A stretch of 64,000 bases of DNA from Ruthenibacterium lactatiformans. GTDB lineage: Bacteria; Bacillota; Clostridia; Oscillospirales; Ruminococcaceae. The stretch lies in contig NZ_JXXK01000017.1 in the NCBI RefSeq assembly GCF_000949455.1, positions 1 through 64,000 on the forward strand, written 5' to 3'. The notes below the pieces were generated by a model. That model was not told the origin of the DNA. It did no database searches and was given only the letters and a program-made list of their open reading frames with translations. Every line of letters starts with the position of its first letter. Within the stretch, counting starts at the first letter, position 1. Below are positions 32,630 to 42,226 of this stretch, one piece after another. The position numbers and the translations under genes are program-made.

Positions 32630-34651
32630 TCAGTTCAGTGCCGTGTCGCCGGAGAACAGCTCCTCGGCCAGACGTCGCAGCCCCGCGTTTCCGGGGCTGC
32701 GCAGCGCCGGGTCCGCTCCGACGAGCGCCAGCGCCTCCTTCTGGGCTGCATACAATGCACGGCTGTCGGCCATCAGGTCCGCGATGCGCAGCGTGGGCAG
32801 GCCGTGCTGCCGGCTGCCGAAAAAGTCGCCCGGCCCGCGTGTTTCCAGATCGAATTTTGCGATTTCGAAGCCATCGTTCGTATGGCATAAAAACGAGAGC
32901 CGCTTTTTTACCGCATCGGTCGCATGGTCGCTGATGAGCACACAGTACGCTTCGCCTTTGCCGCGTCCCACGCGCCCGCGCAGCTGGTGCAGTGCCGAAA
33001 GGCCGTACCGCTCGGCGTTTTCGATCACGATGATATTGGCGTTGGGCACGTCCACGCCCACCTCGATGACCGTGGTGGACACCAGCACGTCCAGCGCACC
33101 GGCCTTAAAGGCGTCCATCACGGCGGCCTTTTCCGCGGCCTTCAGCCGCCCATGCATCAGTCCCACGCGGTAATGCTCCAAAAGGGGCTGGGCTACATCC
33201 GTGTAATAGGTGGTGACGGCCTGCATGTCGTTTTCTCCCTCGTCGATGACGGGGCACACGATGTATGCCTGCCGCCCGGCGGCCAGCTGCCTGCGCACAA
33301 AGCCGTACATGTCCGCGCGCTTTTTGCCCGTGATGGCATAGGTCTTGACGGGTGTGCGCCCGGGCGGCAGTTCATCCAGCACCGAGATGTCCAGGTCTCC
33401 GAACATCAGAAGCCCCAGCGTGCGGGGAATGGGCGTGGCGCTCATCACCAGCAGGTGGGGATGGTCGGCCTTGGCGGCCAGCAGGCTGCGCTGCCGCACG
33501 CCGAAGCGGTGCTGCTCGTCCGTCACCGCAAAGCCCAGCCGCGCGAATTCCACGCCCGCGCTCAGCACAGCGTGAGTACCTACCACCAGTTCCACTTCAC
33601 CCGCGGCAATGGCCCGCAGCGCGGCCTTTTTCGCCGCGCCCTTCACGCTGCCCGTCAGCAGCGCCACACGGATGCCCAGCGGCGCCAGCAGGCGGTCCAG
33701 CGTGTCCGCGTGCTGTGCCGCTAAAATCTCGGTGGGGGCCATGAGCACGCTCTGGTAGCCGCTCTGCGCGGCCGCGTAAACGCCCGCCGCCGCCACCAGC
33801 GTTTTTCCGCTGCCCACGTCGCCCTGTAAAAGCCGGTTCATGGGCGTCTTTTTCCCCAAATCGGCTAAAATCTCCTGTGCTGCGCGCCGCTGTGCGCCGG
33901 TGGGCGCGAAGGGCAGTGCGTTCCAAAAAGGGGACAGGTCCGCCGGGCGCATGGGCGCGCCCGTGTGTGCGGCCTCCCGTCCGCGCAGCAGCAACAGGCC
34001 CAGCTGCAGCGCCAGAAGCTCCTCGAAGATCAGCCGCCGCCGCGCAGCCTGCACGTCCTGCCGGCTCTGGGGGAAGTGAATCTTCTGCAAGGCCTCGGCC
34101 TTGCCGCACAGGCGGTATTTTTCGATCAGCGCGGCGGGCAGCGGTTCTTCGATATCCGGTGCGGCGGCAAATGCAGCACGCACACACTTGGCCAGGTACG
34201 CGCTGCTCACGCCCTCTGTCTGCGGATACACAGGCACCAGTGGCGAGGCCGCGGCGCTCTCTACCGTCAGCATTACGGGATTCACCATCTCCCGTGCCGT
34301 GAATGTGCCGCCCACTTTGCCGAAGAACAGATATTCGCGCCCGACTTCCAGCTTTTGAAGCGCATACGGATTGTTGAAATAGGTCAAAATTAAACCGGCT
34401 GTATCATCTCCGGCCGTTGCCTTTGCCATCTGGCGGCCGCCGCGGATGCGCGCGCCGCCGTTTTTGCCGTATACGGTGGCGCGCACCACACACTTCACGT
34501 CATAGGGGGCGCCGGCAACAGGGTAGGGGTGGGAGTAGTCCACATAATCCCGGGGGTAAAAGCCCAGAAGGTCGTCCACAGTGCGGATGCCCAGCCTGGT
34601 GAGCTGGGCGGCACGTTTTTCCCCAACGCCTTTTAAATAGCGGATATCCAA
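32630..34651 (-). CDS. recG: ATP-dependent DNA helicase RecG
   Basis: This 673-residue superfamily 2 helicase remodels stalled replication forks and branched DNA. It has an N-terminal OB-fold wedge domain (about residues 50-150), Walker A LLQGDVGSGKTLVAA, DEQH-type box VTDEQHRFGVRQR, motif III MSATPIPRTL, TTVIEVGVDVPNA and LRGRVGRGK. The TTG at 34651 is used because AAGGAGG lies 8 bases upstream and gives the usual LDIRYLKGVGEKRA start. It sits downstream of the FakA-like gene, as in many Firmicutes, but a terminator lies between them. Confidence 0.95.
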   Translation of the reverse strand: MDIRYLKGVGEKRAAQLTRLGIRTVDDLLGFYPRDYVDYSHPYPVAGAPYDVKCVVRATVYGKNGGARIRGGRQMAKATAGDDTAGLILTYFNNPYALQKLEVGREYLFFGKVGGTFTAREMVNPVMLTVESAAASPLVPVYPQTEGVSSAYLAKCVRAAFAAAPDIEEPLPAALIEKYRLCGKAEALQKIHFPQSRQDVQAARRRLIFEELLALQLGLLLLRGREAAHTGAPMRPADLSPFWNALPFAPTGAQRRAAQEILADLGKKTPMNRLLQGDVGSGKTLVAAAGVYAAAQSGYQSVLMAPTEILAAQHADTLDRLLAPLGIRVALLTGSVKGAAKKAALRAIAAGEVELVVGTHAVLSAGVEFARLGFAVTDEQHRFGVRQRSLLAAKADHPHLLVMSATPIPRTLGLLMFGDLDISVLDELPPGRTPVKTYAITGKKRADMYGFVRRQLAAGRQAYIVCPVIDEGENDMQAVTTYYTDVAQPLLEHYRVGLMHGRLKAAEKAAVMDAFKAGALDVLVSTTVIEVGVDVPNANIIVIENAERYGLSALHQLRGRVGRGKGEAYCVLISDHATDAVKKRLSFLCHTNDGFEIAKFDLETRGPGDFFGSRQHGLPTLRIADLMADSRALYAAQKEALALVGADPALRSPGNAGLRRLAEELFSGDTALN

Positions 34652-34723
34652 GCCTGCGCCCTCCTTTTCTGCGGTATGCACGTGGATACCGGGTACGCGG
34701 CATTCACGGCAGTGAGCAGTGAA

Positions 34724-34755
34724 TAAAAAAAGCGCCGCCGATTCCGGCGGCGCTT
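34724..34755 (-). terminator. Terminator of the asp23-fakA operon
   Basis: AAGCGCCGCCG pairs with CGGCGGCGCTT and is followed on the minus strand by TTTTTTT. It separates the FakA-like gene from recG. Confidence 0.8.
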
Positions 34756-34883
34756 ATATTTCTGGTCATATCCTGTTGCTAAGCGCACAGTCCCACGTAC
34801 TGTCCCGCAACCATTCGGCGGGCACAGCAATCCCATGCACGCGGATGCATCAGCGCGCGGCCGCGCCGGCGGCCGGAAGGTTA

Positions 34884-36575
34884 TTATTCCACGCTTATGA
34901 TATAGTAATACACCGGCTGGCCGCCGTTCAGGTGTGTGACTTCGATGCCTGCCGGGCATTTCGCCTGTACCAGCTCAGTGGTGCGGGCGGCGTCCTCCTC
35001 GCTGACATCGCAGCCGGAGATGACGGTGATGAAATTCGTATCTTTTTTGCACATGCTGCGCGCCAGGCGGTACGTCACCTTGGTGACGTCGGTGCCCGTG
35101 GCCACCAGCTTACCGTTCTCCAGCGCCAGGATCTCGCCTTTTTTGATCTTGCGGCCGTCGAAATCGCTGTCGCGGGCAGCAAAGGTGACAAGGCCTGTTG
35201 CAACTTTGTCCGCCGCCTGCATCATGTTGGTGGCGTTTTCGTACTCGGAGGCGTCCGGGTCAAAGTTGAGCATAGCTGTGATGCCCTGGGGAATGGTGCG
35301 GGTGGAAAGCACGACGATAGTGCGGTCCGCAATGCCCTGGGCCTGCTCGGCGGCCATAATGATGTTTTTGTTGTTGGGCAGCACAAACACCGTCTTGGCG
35401 GGCACGCTCTGCACAGCGGCCACGATATCGGCCGTGGAGGGATTCATCGTTTGCCCGCCGGACACCACGGCGTCAGCGCCAAGGTCGGTGAAGATGGCCT
35501 TGAGGCCCTCGCCTGCGGCGACGGCCACGAAGCCAAACGCCCGGTCGTTGTCCACGGCGGCGTAGGTGAACTCGTTGCCCGTATCCGCGGCCTCGGCGGC
35601 GGCCTGCTTTTTCAGCCCCTCGCCCTGCGCCTGGCGGGACAGAAACTGCTCGTGCATGTTTTCAATTTTGAAATTTGTCAGGTAGCCGTACTGCAGCGCA
35701 TGGCTGACGATCTTGCCCGGGTCCGCAGTGTGGACGTGGCAGTTGATGACCTCATCGTCCTCGATGACCACGACGCTGTCGCCGTTGCTCTCCAGGAAGG
35801 CGCGCAGCTTATTGCTGCTGGCACCGTCGTTTTTGTTCACCAGAAACTGGGTGCAGTAACCGTTTTTGATGTCTTCGACCTTCATCAGGTCGTCGGTGTA
35901 AACGCCCTTGCCTGCGCCGCTGGTGGAGAGCTTGGCGCTCTTCTCCGGCGCTTCGTCAGCGGCGATGATATGGTTGTCTTTAAAAACGGAGAGCATGCCC
36001 TCGAAGATATACACAAGGCCCTGGCCGCCCGCGTCCACAACGCCGGCCTTTTTCAGCACCGGCAGCTGCTCGGGCGTGTTGTCCAGCGCGCGCTGGGCGG
36101 CGGTGCACACCAGCTGCCACAGCTCCACCGCGTCCGCGATGCCGCTGGCCGCGGCTTCCTCGCTGGCCACACGGGCCACCGTCAGCATCGTGCCCTCGGT
36201 GGGTTTCATCACGGCCTTGTATGCGCCCTCAACGCCTTTTTCCAGCGCCTGCACAAGGTCCTTTGCATCGGCTGTTTTTTTGCCCTGCAGCGCCTTGGAA
36301 AAGCCGCGGAACAGCAGGCTGGAAATAACGCCGGAGTTGCCGCGCGCGCCGCGCAGCATGGCGCTGGCCGTTACCTGCGCGGCCTTTTCCACGGTGCAGT
36401 CGTCGGGCAGGTTCAGAAGCTCTGTCCGCGCGGCGCCGATGGTCATGCCCATGTTGGTGCCGGTATCGCCGTCCGGCACGGGGAAAACGTTCAGCTCGTC
36501 GACCTTGGCGCGGCGGTTGGAAAGGTTGTTCGCGCCGGAGATGATGCTGTTTTTCAAAGTCAAACCAGTAATCAT
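34884..36575 (-). CDS. DAK2-domain fatty acid kinase-like protein (YloV/FakA)
   Basis: This 563-residue protein has an N-terminal DhaL-type kinase domain (about residues 1-200: LNVFPVPDGDTGTNMGMTIGAAR with the Mg-binding Asp residues, ARGNSGVISSLLFRGFSK) and a central linker. A C-terminal region includes CTQFLVNKND and VFVLPNNKNIIMAAEQA. In Staphylococcus, FakA phosphorylates fatty acids bound to FakB for phospholipid use. No fakB/degV gene is adjacent. It follows the Asp23 gene in the usual Firmicutes order. Confidence 0.9.
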   Translation of the reverse strand: MITGLTLKNSIISGANNLSNRRAKVDELNVFPVPDGDTGTNMGMTIGAARTELLNLPDDCTVEKAAQVTASAMLRGARGNSGVISSLLFRGFSKALQGKKTADAKDLVQALEKGVEGAYKAVMKPTEGTMLTVARVASEEAAASGIADAVELWQLVCTAAQRALDNTPEQLPVLKKAGVVDAGGQGLVYIFEGMLSVFKDNHIIAADEAPEKSAKLSTSGAGKGVYTDDLMKVEDIKNGYCTQFLVNKNDGASSNKLRAFLESNGDSVVVIEDDEVINCHVHTADPGKIVSHALQYGYLTNFKIENMHEQFLSRQAQGEGLKKQAAAEAADTGNEFTYAAVDNDRAFGFVAVAAGEGLKAIFTDLGADAVVSGGQTMNPSTADIVAAVQSVPAKTVFVLPNNKNIIMAAEQAQGIADRTIVVLSTRTIPQGITAMLNFDPDASEYENATNMMQAADKVATGLVTFAARDSDFDGRKIKKGEILALENGKLVATGTDVTKVTYRLARSMCKKDTNFITVISGCDVSEEDAARTTELVQAKCPAGIEVTHLNGGQPVYYYIISVE

Positions 36576-36635
36576 TTCGTTTCTTCACCTCAAACAATGT
36601 TTCGGCCGGCGGCCGGGTGCCCGGACGGGCACGCT

Positions 36636-36983
36636 TCAGACGATGTCGTCCACGTAAACGTCGATGCGCTCCACCTTCAAAGTGGTGGCGTCCTCCACGG
36701 CGTACTTCACTTTATGAGTGATGCTGCGCACGATGGCCGCAATGTTCAGCCCGTAGGTCACCTTGATATGCAGCTCGATCACCAGCTTGCCGTCCTCTTC
36801 CGTGACGCGTACACCCTTGTCGGGATAATTGGTGCCGAGCACGATGGTTTTGAGACTGTCGGACGTGCCGCCCGTGGCCATGCCGCACACACCGTAGCAG
36901 CTCTGGGCGGCGGCGCCCACCAGGCCCGCGAAATAGTCGCTGGTCATGCAGACCTTGCCAAGGGGGTTGTAGAACTTGATCAA
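36636..36983 (-). CDS. Asp23/Gls24 family envelope protein
   Basis: This 115-residue protein has the Asp23 fold features: VCMTSDYFAGLVGAAAQSCYGV, GVRVTEEDGKLVIELHIKVTYGLNIAAIVRSI and ATTLKVERIDVYVDDI. These small proteins are linked to envelope homeostasis and often precede a DAK2 gene, as here. A TTG start at 36983 follows AAAGGAG by 9 bases. Confidence 0.9.
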   Translation of the reverse strand: MIKFYNPLGKVCMTSDYFAGLVGAAAQSCYGVCGMATGGTSDSLKTIVLGTNYPDKGVRVTEEDGKLVIELHIKVTYGLNIAAIVRSITHKVKYAVEDATTLKVERIDVYVDDIV

Positions 36984-37038
36984 AACCGATCACTCCTTTA
37001 CTGCACGCGCGGGGCCTCCGCGCGATGGAATCCATTAT

Positions 37039-37067
37039 ATTATACACCGCAAAGGCCCGATTGTACA
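37039..37067 (-). promoter_or_regulatory. Promoter of asp23
   Basis: On the minus strand TGTACA is followed by 17 bases and a perfect TATAAT, about 55 bases before the Asp23 start. Confidence 0.6.
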
Positions 37068-37231
37068 GGTTTTGCACGGGTTTATTTCTTTTTCGCATGC
37101 GCGTACGGAAATAGATGTAGTTTATTTGTGTCGCATATGGTAGAATAATTGAATATACGAAGGCAGCGGCGGGCCGGGCCCGTGCTGCGCGCAGCCGGCG
37201 GCGGACGCGGCGTGCGGGAAAGGAAGTTTTT

Positions 37232-38686
37232 ATGAAGCATGCAAAACGCATCGCGGCGCTGTGCCTTGCGGCGGCGCTGTTTTTAACAGGGTGTGCCTCC
37301 GGTGCGTCCGGCTCCGCTGCGTTCAGCCCGGAAAGCCCCGTCACCGTGACGGTCTGGCACTATTACAACGGCCCGCAGCAGCAGGCGTTTGCGGATCTTG
37401 TCAATGAATTCAACGAGACTGTGGGCCGGGAAAAGGGCATCGCGGTACAGCAGTCCAGCCAGGCCACCGTGACGGATCTGGAGACCAGCGTGCTGGCTGC
37501 GGCCAACCGGGAGGTGGGCGCGCCGGAGGTGCCCAATATTTTTGCCGCCTACGCCGACACTGCCTATGCGGTGGACCGGCTTGGCCTTGTGGCGGACCTG
37601 CGTCCCTACCTGACGGACGAGGAGCTGGCTGAATATGTGCCGGGCTATCTGGAGGAAGGCGCGTTTTCGGGCGAGGGAACGCTGAAGATATTCCCCATCG
37701 CAAAATCCGTGGAGCTGCTGATGCTGAATGCGACGGATTGGGAAAAATTCGCCGCTGCCACGGGCGCGGATGACAGCGCCTTTGCCACTGTGGAGGGCAT
37801 TACCGAGACGGCGCGCCAATATTATGAGTGGACGGACGCTCAAACGCCGGATATTTCGGACGACGGAAAGGCGTTTTTTGGCCGCGACGCGTTTGCCAAT
37901 TACATGATCATCGGTGCGCGCCAACTGGGCGTGGAGCTTCTGCGTGTGGAGGACGGCGCACCGGTGCTGGATTTCGATAAAGATGTGGTCCGCCGCCTGT
38001 GGGACAATTACTATGTGCCGTTCATCAACGGCTGGTTCGGCGCGTCCGGGCGCTTTCGCAGCGACGACATCAAAATGGGCAATATCATCGCCTGCGTCGG
38101 ATCCTCCTCGGGCGCTGCCTATTTCCCGGATGAATGCATCCTCAGCGATACCGAGAGTTATCCCATCGAGATGCGCGCCTACCCATGCCCTAAATTCGAG
38201 GGCGGGGAAGATTTTGCCGTGCAACAGGGCGCGGGCCTTGTTGTGACGAATGCCGCTCCGCAGGAAGTTGAGGCTTCGGTGGAATTTCTCAAGTGGTTCA
38301 CAGAAGCCGGGCGAAATCTGGAATTTTCGCTGGGTTCCGGCTATGTGCCGGTGAAAAAAGAAGCCAATGAAATGACGTTTGTGGAACAGGCGATGGACGC
38401 GGCAGGCGCCAGTTCCAAAATGCGCGCCATCATCACGAACGCTATCGGCATGACGAGCGAGAACCAGATGTACACTACAAAAGCATTCAGGAACGGCACT
38501 GCGGCACGTGCCATCCTCAACGATTCCATGGTGGAAAAGGCACGGGCGGACCGCGAGGCGTTCCTTGCGCTGACGGCGGAGGGCATGCCGCACGAAGAGG
38601 CTGCCGCGCAGTTTGTAACGGATGAAAATTTCGAGGCGTGGTATGAGGAGACGCGCACGGCGCTGGAGATGTGCATCGCGGGCTGA
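37232..38686 (+). CDS. Solute-binding lipoprotein without permeases
   Basis: This 484-residue lipoprotein has a signal peptide with lipobox LFLTGCAS. The body resembles type-1 extracellular solute-binding proteins: VTVWHYYNGPQQQAFADLVNEFN near the start, FFGRDAFANYMIIGARQLG and AAQEV-type helices later. No ABC permease or ATPase is adjacent. The next gene, 35 bases downstream, is a membrane c-di-GMP enzyme with an extracellular sensor. The protein may therefore be a ligand-binding co-receptor rather than a transporter part. The ligand is unknown. Confidence 0.88.
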   Translation: MKHAKRIAALCLAAALFLTGCASGASGSAAFSPESPVTVTVWHYYNGPQQQAFADLVNEFNETVGREKGIAVQQSSQATVTDLETSVLAAANREVGAPEVPNIFAAYADTAYAVDRLGLVADLRPYLTDEELAEYVPGYLEEGAFSGEGTLKIFPIAKSVELLMLNATDWEKFAAATGADDSAFATVEGITETARQYYEWTDAQTPDISDDGKAFFGRDAFANYMIIGARQLGVELLRVEDGAPVLDFDKDVVRRLWDNYYVPFINGWFGASGRFRSDDIKMGNIIACVGSSSGAAYFPDECILSDTESYPIEMRAYPCPKFEGGEDFAVQQGAGLVVTNAAPQEVEASVEFLKWFTEAGRNLEFSLGSGYVPVKKEANEMTFVEQAMDAAGASSKMRAIITNAIGMTSENQMYTTKAFRNGTAARAILNDSMVEKARADREAFLALTAEGMPHEEAAAQFVTDENFEAWYEETRTALEMCIAG

Positions 38687-38720
38687 CAGACAGATAATGG
38701 CTGGAAAGGCGGGACAGCGG

Positions 38721-41700
38721 ATGAATGGGGAAAAAAGGCGCAGGCATGGGCGGTCGATCCGCCGCCGCCTGCTCGTGCCCATATGCTTGCTGCTGACGGT
38801 CCAGGTGGCCGTGCTCATCGGTGGAGTTTATTTTTCAGGCCTGCTGGAACGCATGGACGAAAATGCATACGCGGTGCTGGACCAGCGCGTACAGAGCCGG
38901 GCGGGCTATTTGGAAGACGATATGGTGCGCCGCTGGTCCAACCTCAGCCTGACGCAGGAGGTATTGGGCGAACTGTACGAGGGCCTTGTGCAGGACGGCT
39001 CCGTCACGCCTGGAGAGCTGGCGTCGGACCCCGCCCAGTACAACGCGTTTCTGGAACAGGCAGCGCCGGAACTCGTCTCTCTGATGCGTACAAACAGCGT
39101 GACGGGGGCTTTTGTCGTACTGAACACGCAGACGTTCCCGCAGGAACTGAGCGAGAGCCTGCAATTGCCAGGGCTTTACCTGCGCGACAGAGACCCCTCC
39201 GCCCACACCAGCGCCGGCAACGGCGATCTGCTGCTGGAGCGCGCGCCGCTGGAACTGGTGCGCGGCCTCGGCATCGCCATGGACAGCAACTGGAAGCCGA
39301 TGTTCGTGCTGGAGGGGGACACCGCGCGGGCCGATGCCTGCTTGATAAGACCCTACAACGCGGCGGTGGAGGACCCGTCCCTTGGCTGGGAAAATGCGGG
39401 CTATTGGGCTGCGCCGCACACGCTGAGCGGCGATAACATCCGTCTGATCTCTTATTCGGTTCCGCTCATCGCGCCCGACGGAACGGTGTACGGTGTTTTG
39501 GGTGTGGATATCCTCGAGGACTACCTGCTGCGGTTGCTGCCTTACGACGAGCTTTCAGAGGATCACGGCAGCGCTTACATCTTGGGCGTGCGCGGCGCGG
39601 CCGACCCGGAAGCATCCGTCCGGCCGCAGGTGGTGAGCGGTCCTGTCTATCTGGCGGCTTCCGGGTTCAGCACCGTATATCTGGAAAAGGAGAGCGCAGG
39701 CCTTTACACGCTGGAGCGGGGCGGCGGCGAGGAGATGTACGTCTGCTCCGCCGTGCTGAACCTGTACAATACGAACACGCCTTTTGCAGATGATCAGTGG
39801 GTTCTGCTGGGGGCGGTGCCGGGCCGCACGCTGTTCGCGCTCAAGCACGATACGCTGCTGATTATGCTGGCGCTGCTGGCATCCATCGTTCTCACCAGTC
39901 TGGTGACGATCCTGATCACCGTACGTTCGGTTTCGCAGCCCATCGTCAAGCTGGCGGCCGAAGTGCGCGCGACGGACCCGGCGGTTCCCGCCCGCCTGCA
40001 AAAAACGGATATCACAGAGCTGGACGCACTGGCGGGCTCCATCGAGACGCTCAGCGACGAAGTGCTGCGCGCGGGCGGCAAGTTCACCCAGATCCTGGAG
40101 ATGGCCAGCGTGCGCATGGGCGGTTTTGAGGTGGACGGCCGGGACGGCACGCTGTTCCTCACCGACCAGTTTTTCGACGTATTCGGCCGTCCGGAGCTGG
40201 CGAGCACCGTGCGCGGCCCACAGTCCTTCGAGAGAGCGATGGATGCCCTGCACGTCTATGTGACGGAACGGGAAAAAACCGACGACGAGCATACGGAATA
40301 CATTTTCCGCATGCCGGAGCCGGACGGCGTGCGCTGGGTGCGTATGCGCCTGCTGCGCAGCAGTTCCCGCTGGACGGGCCTGGCCGAGGACATCACCAGT
40401 GACAGGATGTCGTTGGAACGCATGGAATACGAGCGTGACCACGACGTGCTCACCGAGCTTTATAACCGCCGCGCATTCAAACGTATGGCGCTGGCGTTGC
40501 TGGCCCGAGGGCCGCAGGCGGCGTGCGTGGGTGCGCTGGTGATGCTGGATCTGGACAACCTGAAGTATATCAACGATACCTACGGCCACGATATGGGCGA
40601 CGCCTATATCCGCTGTATGGCCGCGAGCCTTCCCAGCCCCGACGGGGAACGCTGCCTTGTGGCACGCATGTCCGGCGATGAGTTCTTCGTGCTATTCCAC
40701 GGTTATGACACACAGGAAGAAGTGCGCGGGCAGATCGCCCTGCTGCGCCAGCGTATGACGCGGGCTTCGCTTACGCTGCCCGACGGCGTGCGCCAGCCGG
40801 TGCGGGCTTCCGGCGGCGTGGCTTGGTATCCGGCGGACAGCGACCGGTTCGACGAGCTGGTGCGCTATGCGGATTTCGCCATGTACCAGGTGAAGAACAG
40901 CGGCAAGGGCGAATTTGCGGAATTCGACGGCGAGGCATACCGGCGTGACGCCTATCTGGTGCAGAGCCGCGGCGTGCTGCACCGTTTGCTGGAGCAGCGG
41001 CTGGTGGATTACCACTTCCAGCCCATCGTAGAGGTGAGCACGGGCCGCATTTTTGCTTACGAAGCGCTGATGCGCCCCCGCACGCCGGAGCTGTCCTCGC
41101 CGCTGGCCGTGCTGGAACTGGCGCGGCAGGAGGGCAAGCTGCGCGCGGTGGAGACTCTTACCTGGCATACGGCCATGGGCGCATTCGCGGCGCACTGCCG
41201 TGCAGGGCACGTCCCGGAGGGCTGCCGCGTATTCATCAACTCCCTTTCCAACCAGGCCATGCTGCCCGAGGATACGGCGCGGTTTCATCGCGAATACCGG
41301 GACTACCTGTCCCGCGTCGTGCTGGAACTGACGGAGGTCACGCGCATAGACGCCGATCTTCAGGCGGTAAAAATGCAGGCATTGAGGCGCAGCGGCGGAA
41401 AGCTGGCGCTGGACGATTACGGCAGCGGCTATAACGGCGAGGCCATGCTGCTGGCTGTGCAGCCGGATTATGTGAAAATCGATGTTGCCATCGTGCGCGG
41501 CGTGGACCAAGACGACGACAAGCGCCAGCTGGTAGAAAATCTGGTGTCCTACGCCCATGTGCGAGGCATAGCGCTGGTAGGAGAGGGTGTGGAAACGCGT
41601 GCCGAGCTGGAGGCTCTGGCTGCGTTGGGCGTGGATTATGTGCAGGGCTATTTTCTGGCCCGCCCGGCTCTGCTGCCGCCTCCCGTCACGCCGGAGGGGG

Positions 41701-41738
41701 CTGAATGTCTGCGTGCGCTGCGCGGGGAAATGGATTGA
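38721..41738 (+). CDS. Membrane sensor with GGDEF and EAL domains
   Basis: This 1005-residue protein starts with a basic tail and helix (LLVPICLLLTVQVAVLIGGVYF), followed by a large extracytoplasmic Cache-like region to about residue 375. A second helix (LLIMLALLASIVLTSLVTILITV) leads to a HAMP-like segment and a PAS-like region (about 445-560). The diguanylate cyclase domain has SGDEF (from residue 651), an active variant of GGDEF. The EAL domain keeps its catalytic residues: EAL (781), FINSLS, ELTE, DDYG (898), KID and EGVE (955). Both making and breaking c-di-GMP are possible. The ATG at 38721 is preferred over 38697 because an AAAGGCGGG site lies upstream. Confidence 0.9.
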   Translation: MNGEKRRRHGRSIRRRLLVPICLLLTVQVAVLIGGVYFSGLLERMDENAYAVLDQRVQSRAGYLEDDMVRRWSNLSLTQEVLGELYEGLVQDGSVTPGELASDPAQYNAFLEQAAPELVSLMRTNSVTGAFVVLNTQTFPQELSESLQLPGLYLRDRDPSAHTSAGNGDLLLERAPLELVRGLGIAMDSNWKPMFVLEGDTARADACLIRPYNAAVEDPSLGWENAGYWAAPHTLSGDNIRLISYSVPLIAPDGTVYGVLGVDILEDYLLRLLPYDELSEDHGSAYILGVRGAADPEASVRPQVVSGPVYLAASGFSTVYLEKESAGLYTLERGGGEEMYVCSAVLNLYNTNTPFADDQWVLLGAVPGRTLFALKHDTLLIMLALLASIVLTSLVTILITVRSVSQPIVKLAAEVRATDPAVPARLQKTDITELDALAGSIETLSDEVLRAGGKFTQILEMASVRMGGFEVDGRDGTLFLTDQFFDVFGRPELASTVRGPQSFERAMDALHVYVTEREKTDDEHTEYIFRMPEPDGVRWVRMRLLRSSSRWTGLAEDITSDRMSLERMEYERDHDVLTELYNRRAFKRMALALLARGPQAACVGALVMLDLDNLKYINDTYGHDMGDAYIRCMAASLPSPDGERCLVARMSGDEFFVLFHGYDTQEEVRGQIALLRQRMTRASLTLPDGVRQPVRASGGVAWYPADSDRFDELVRYADFAMYQVKNSGKGEFAEFDGEAYRRDAYLVQSRGVLHRLLEQRLVDYHFQPIVEVSTGRIFAYEALMRPRTPELSSPLAVLELARQEGKLRAVETLTWHTAMGAFAAHCRAGHVPEGCRVFINSLSNQAMLPEDTARFHREYRDYLSRVVLELTEVTRIDADLQAVKMQALRRSGGKLALDDYGSGYNGEAMLLAVQPDYVKIDVAIVRGVDQDDDKRQLVENLVSYAHVRGIALVGEGVETRAELEALAALGVDYVQGYFLARPALLPPPVTPEGAECLRALRGEMD

Positions 41739-41769
41739 CCGCCGCCGGGCAGAAAAGCGGAAAACAGAA

Positions 41770-41813
41770 CAGAGCGCCCCGGCGCGGCCTGAAAAGGCCG
41801 CCGGGGCGCTCTG
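41770..41813. terminator. Bidirectional terminator
   Basis: CAGAGCGCCCCGGCG pairs with CGCCGGGGCGCTCTG. It separates the c-di-GMP gene from the convergent HPr gene. Confidence 0.8.
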
Positions 41814-41834
41814 CTTTCGTTCGGGTCGCGCCGC

Positions 41835-42092
41835 TCAGAAGTTGGCAGTGAAAAATTCCCTCAGCTCCTGCAGGGTGGCTTCTTCGTCTTCACCGCTTAC
41901 TTCTATGGTCACAGTCTCGCCGCATTTGGCCGCCAGAGCCATCACGTTCAGGATGCTCTTCGCGTCCGCACTGCGTGTGCCGCATCGGATGACGACGGAA
42001 CAGGGCGTTTCGGCCAGCCGCTTTGCCATCATACCGGCGGGACGCATGTGCAGGCCCATCGGGTCGGTCAGGGTATATGCAAAACTCACCAA
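41835..42092 (-). CDS. HPr-family phosphocarrier protein
   Basis: This 85-residue protein has the active-site His15 in GLHMRPAGMMAK and the regulatory Ser46 in AKSILNVMAL, both at canonical positions. HPr passes phosphate to PTS sugar permeases, and in Firmicutes HPr-Ser46-P works with CcpA in catabolite repression. A TTG (42092) or GTG (42089) start follows AAAGGAG. No other PTS gene is in the window. The moderate divergence of the rest leaves open that it is an HPr paralogue. Confidence 0.87.
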   Translation of the reverse strand: MVSFAYTLTDPMGLHMRPAGMMAKRLAETPCSVVIRCGTRSADAKSILNVMALAAKCGETVTIEVSGEDEEATLQELREFFTANF

Positions 42093-42160
42093 TGCAAACC
42101 GCTCCTTTCCAGCCGCGCAGAACTGCGCGGAGCCCAGGCAAACGTCTTGATTACTCTTCT

Positions 42161-42189
42161 ACTATACAATAAAAGGAAGCGTATGACAA
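42161..42189 (-). promoter_or_regulatory. Promoter of the HPr gene
   Basis: On the minus strand TTGTCA is followed by 17 bases and TATAGT, about 70 bases upstream of the start codon. Confidence 0.7.
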
Positions 42190-42226
42190 AGGGGTTTTTG
42201 TGTTTTTTTGCGGTGGCGCGGCGTTT

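Noticed and set aside
34719..37148. An 809-codon open frame on the plus strand across the FakA/Asp23 genes
   Set aside because: It is the antisense shadow of the two well-supported minus-strand genes. Composition is His/Ala/Gly-rich, with no family match.
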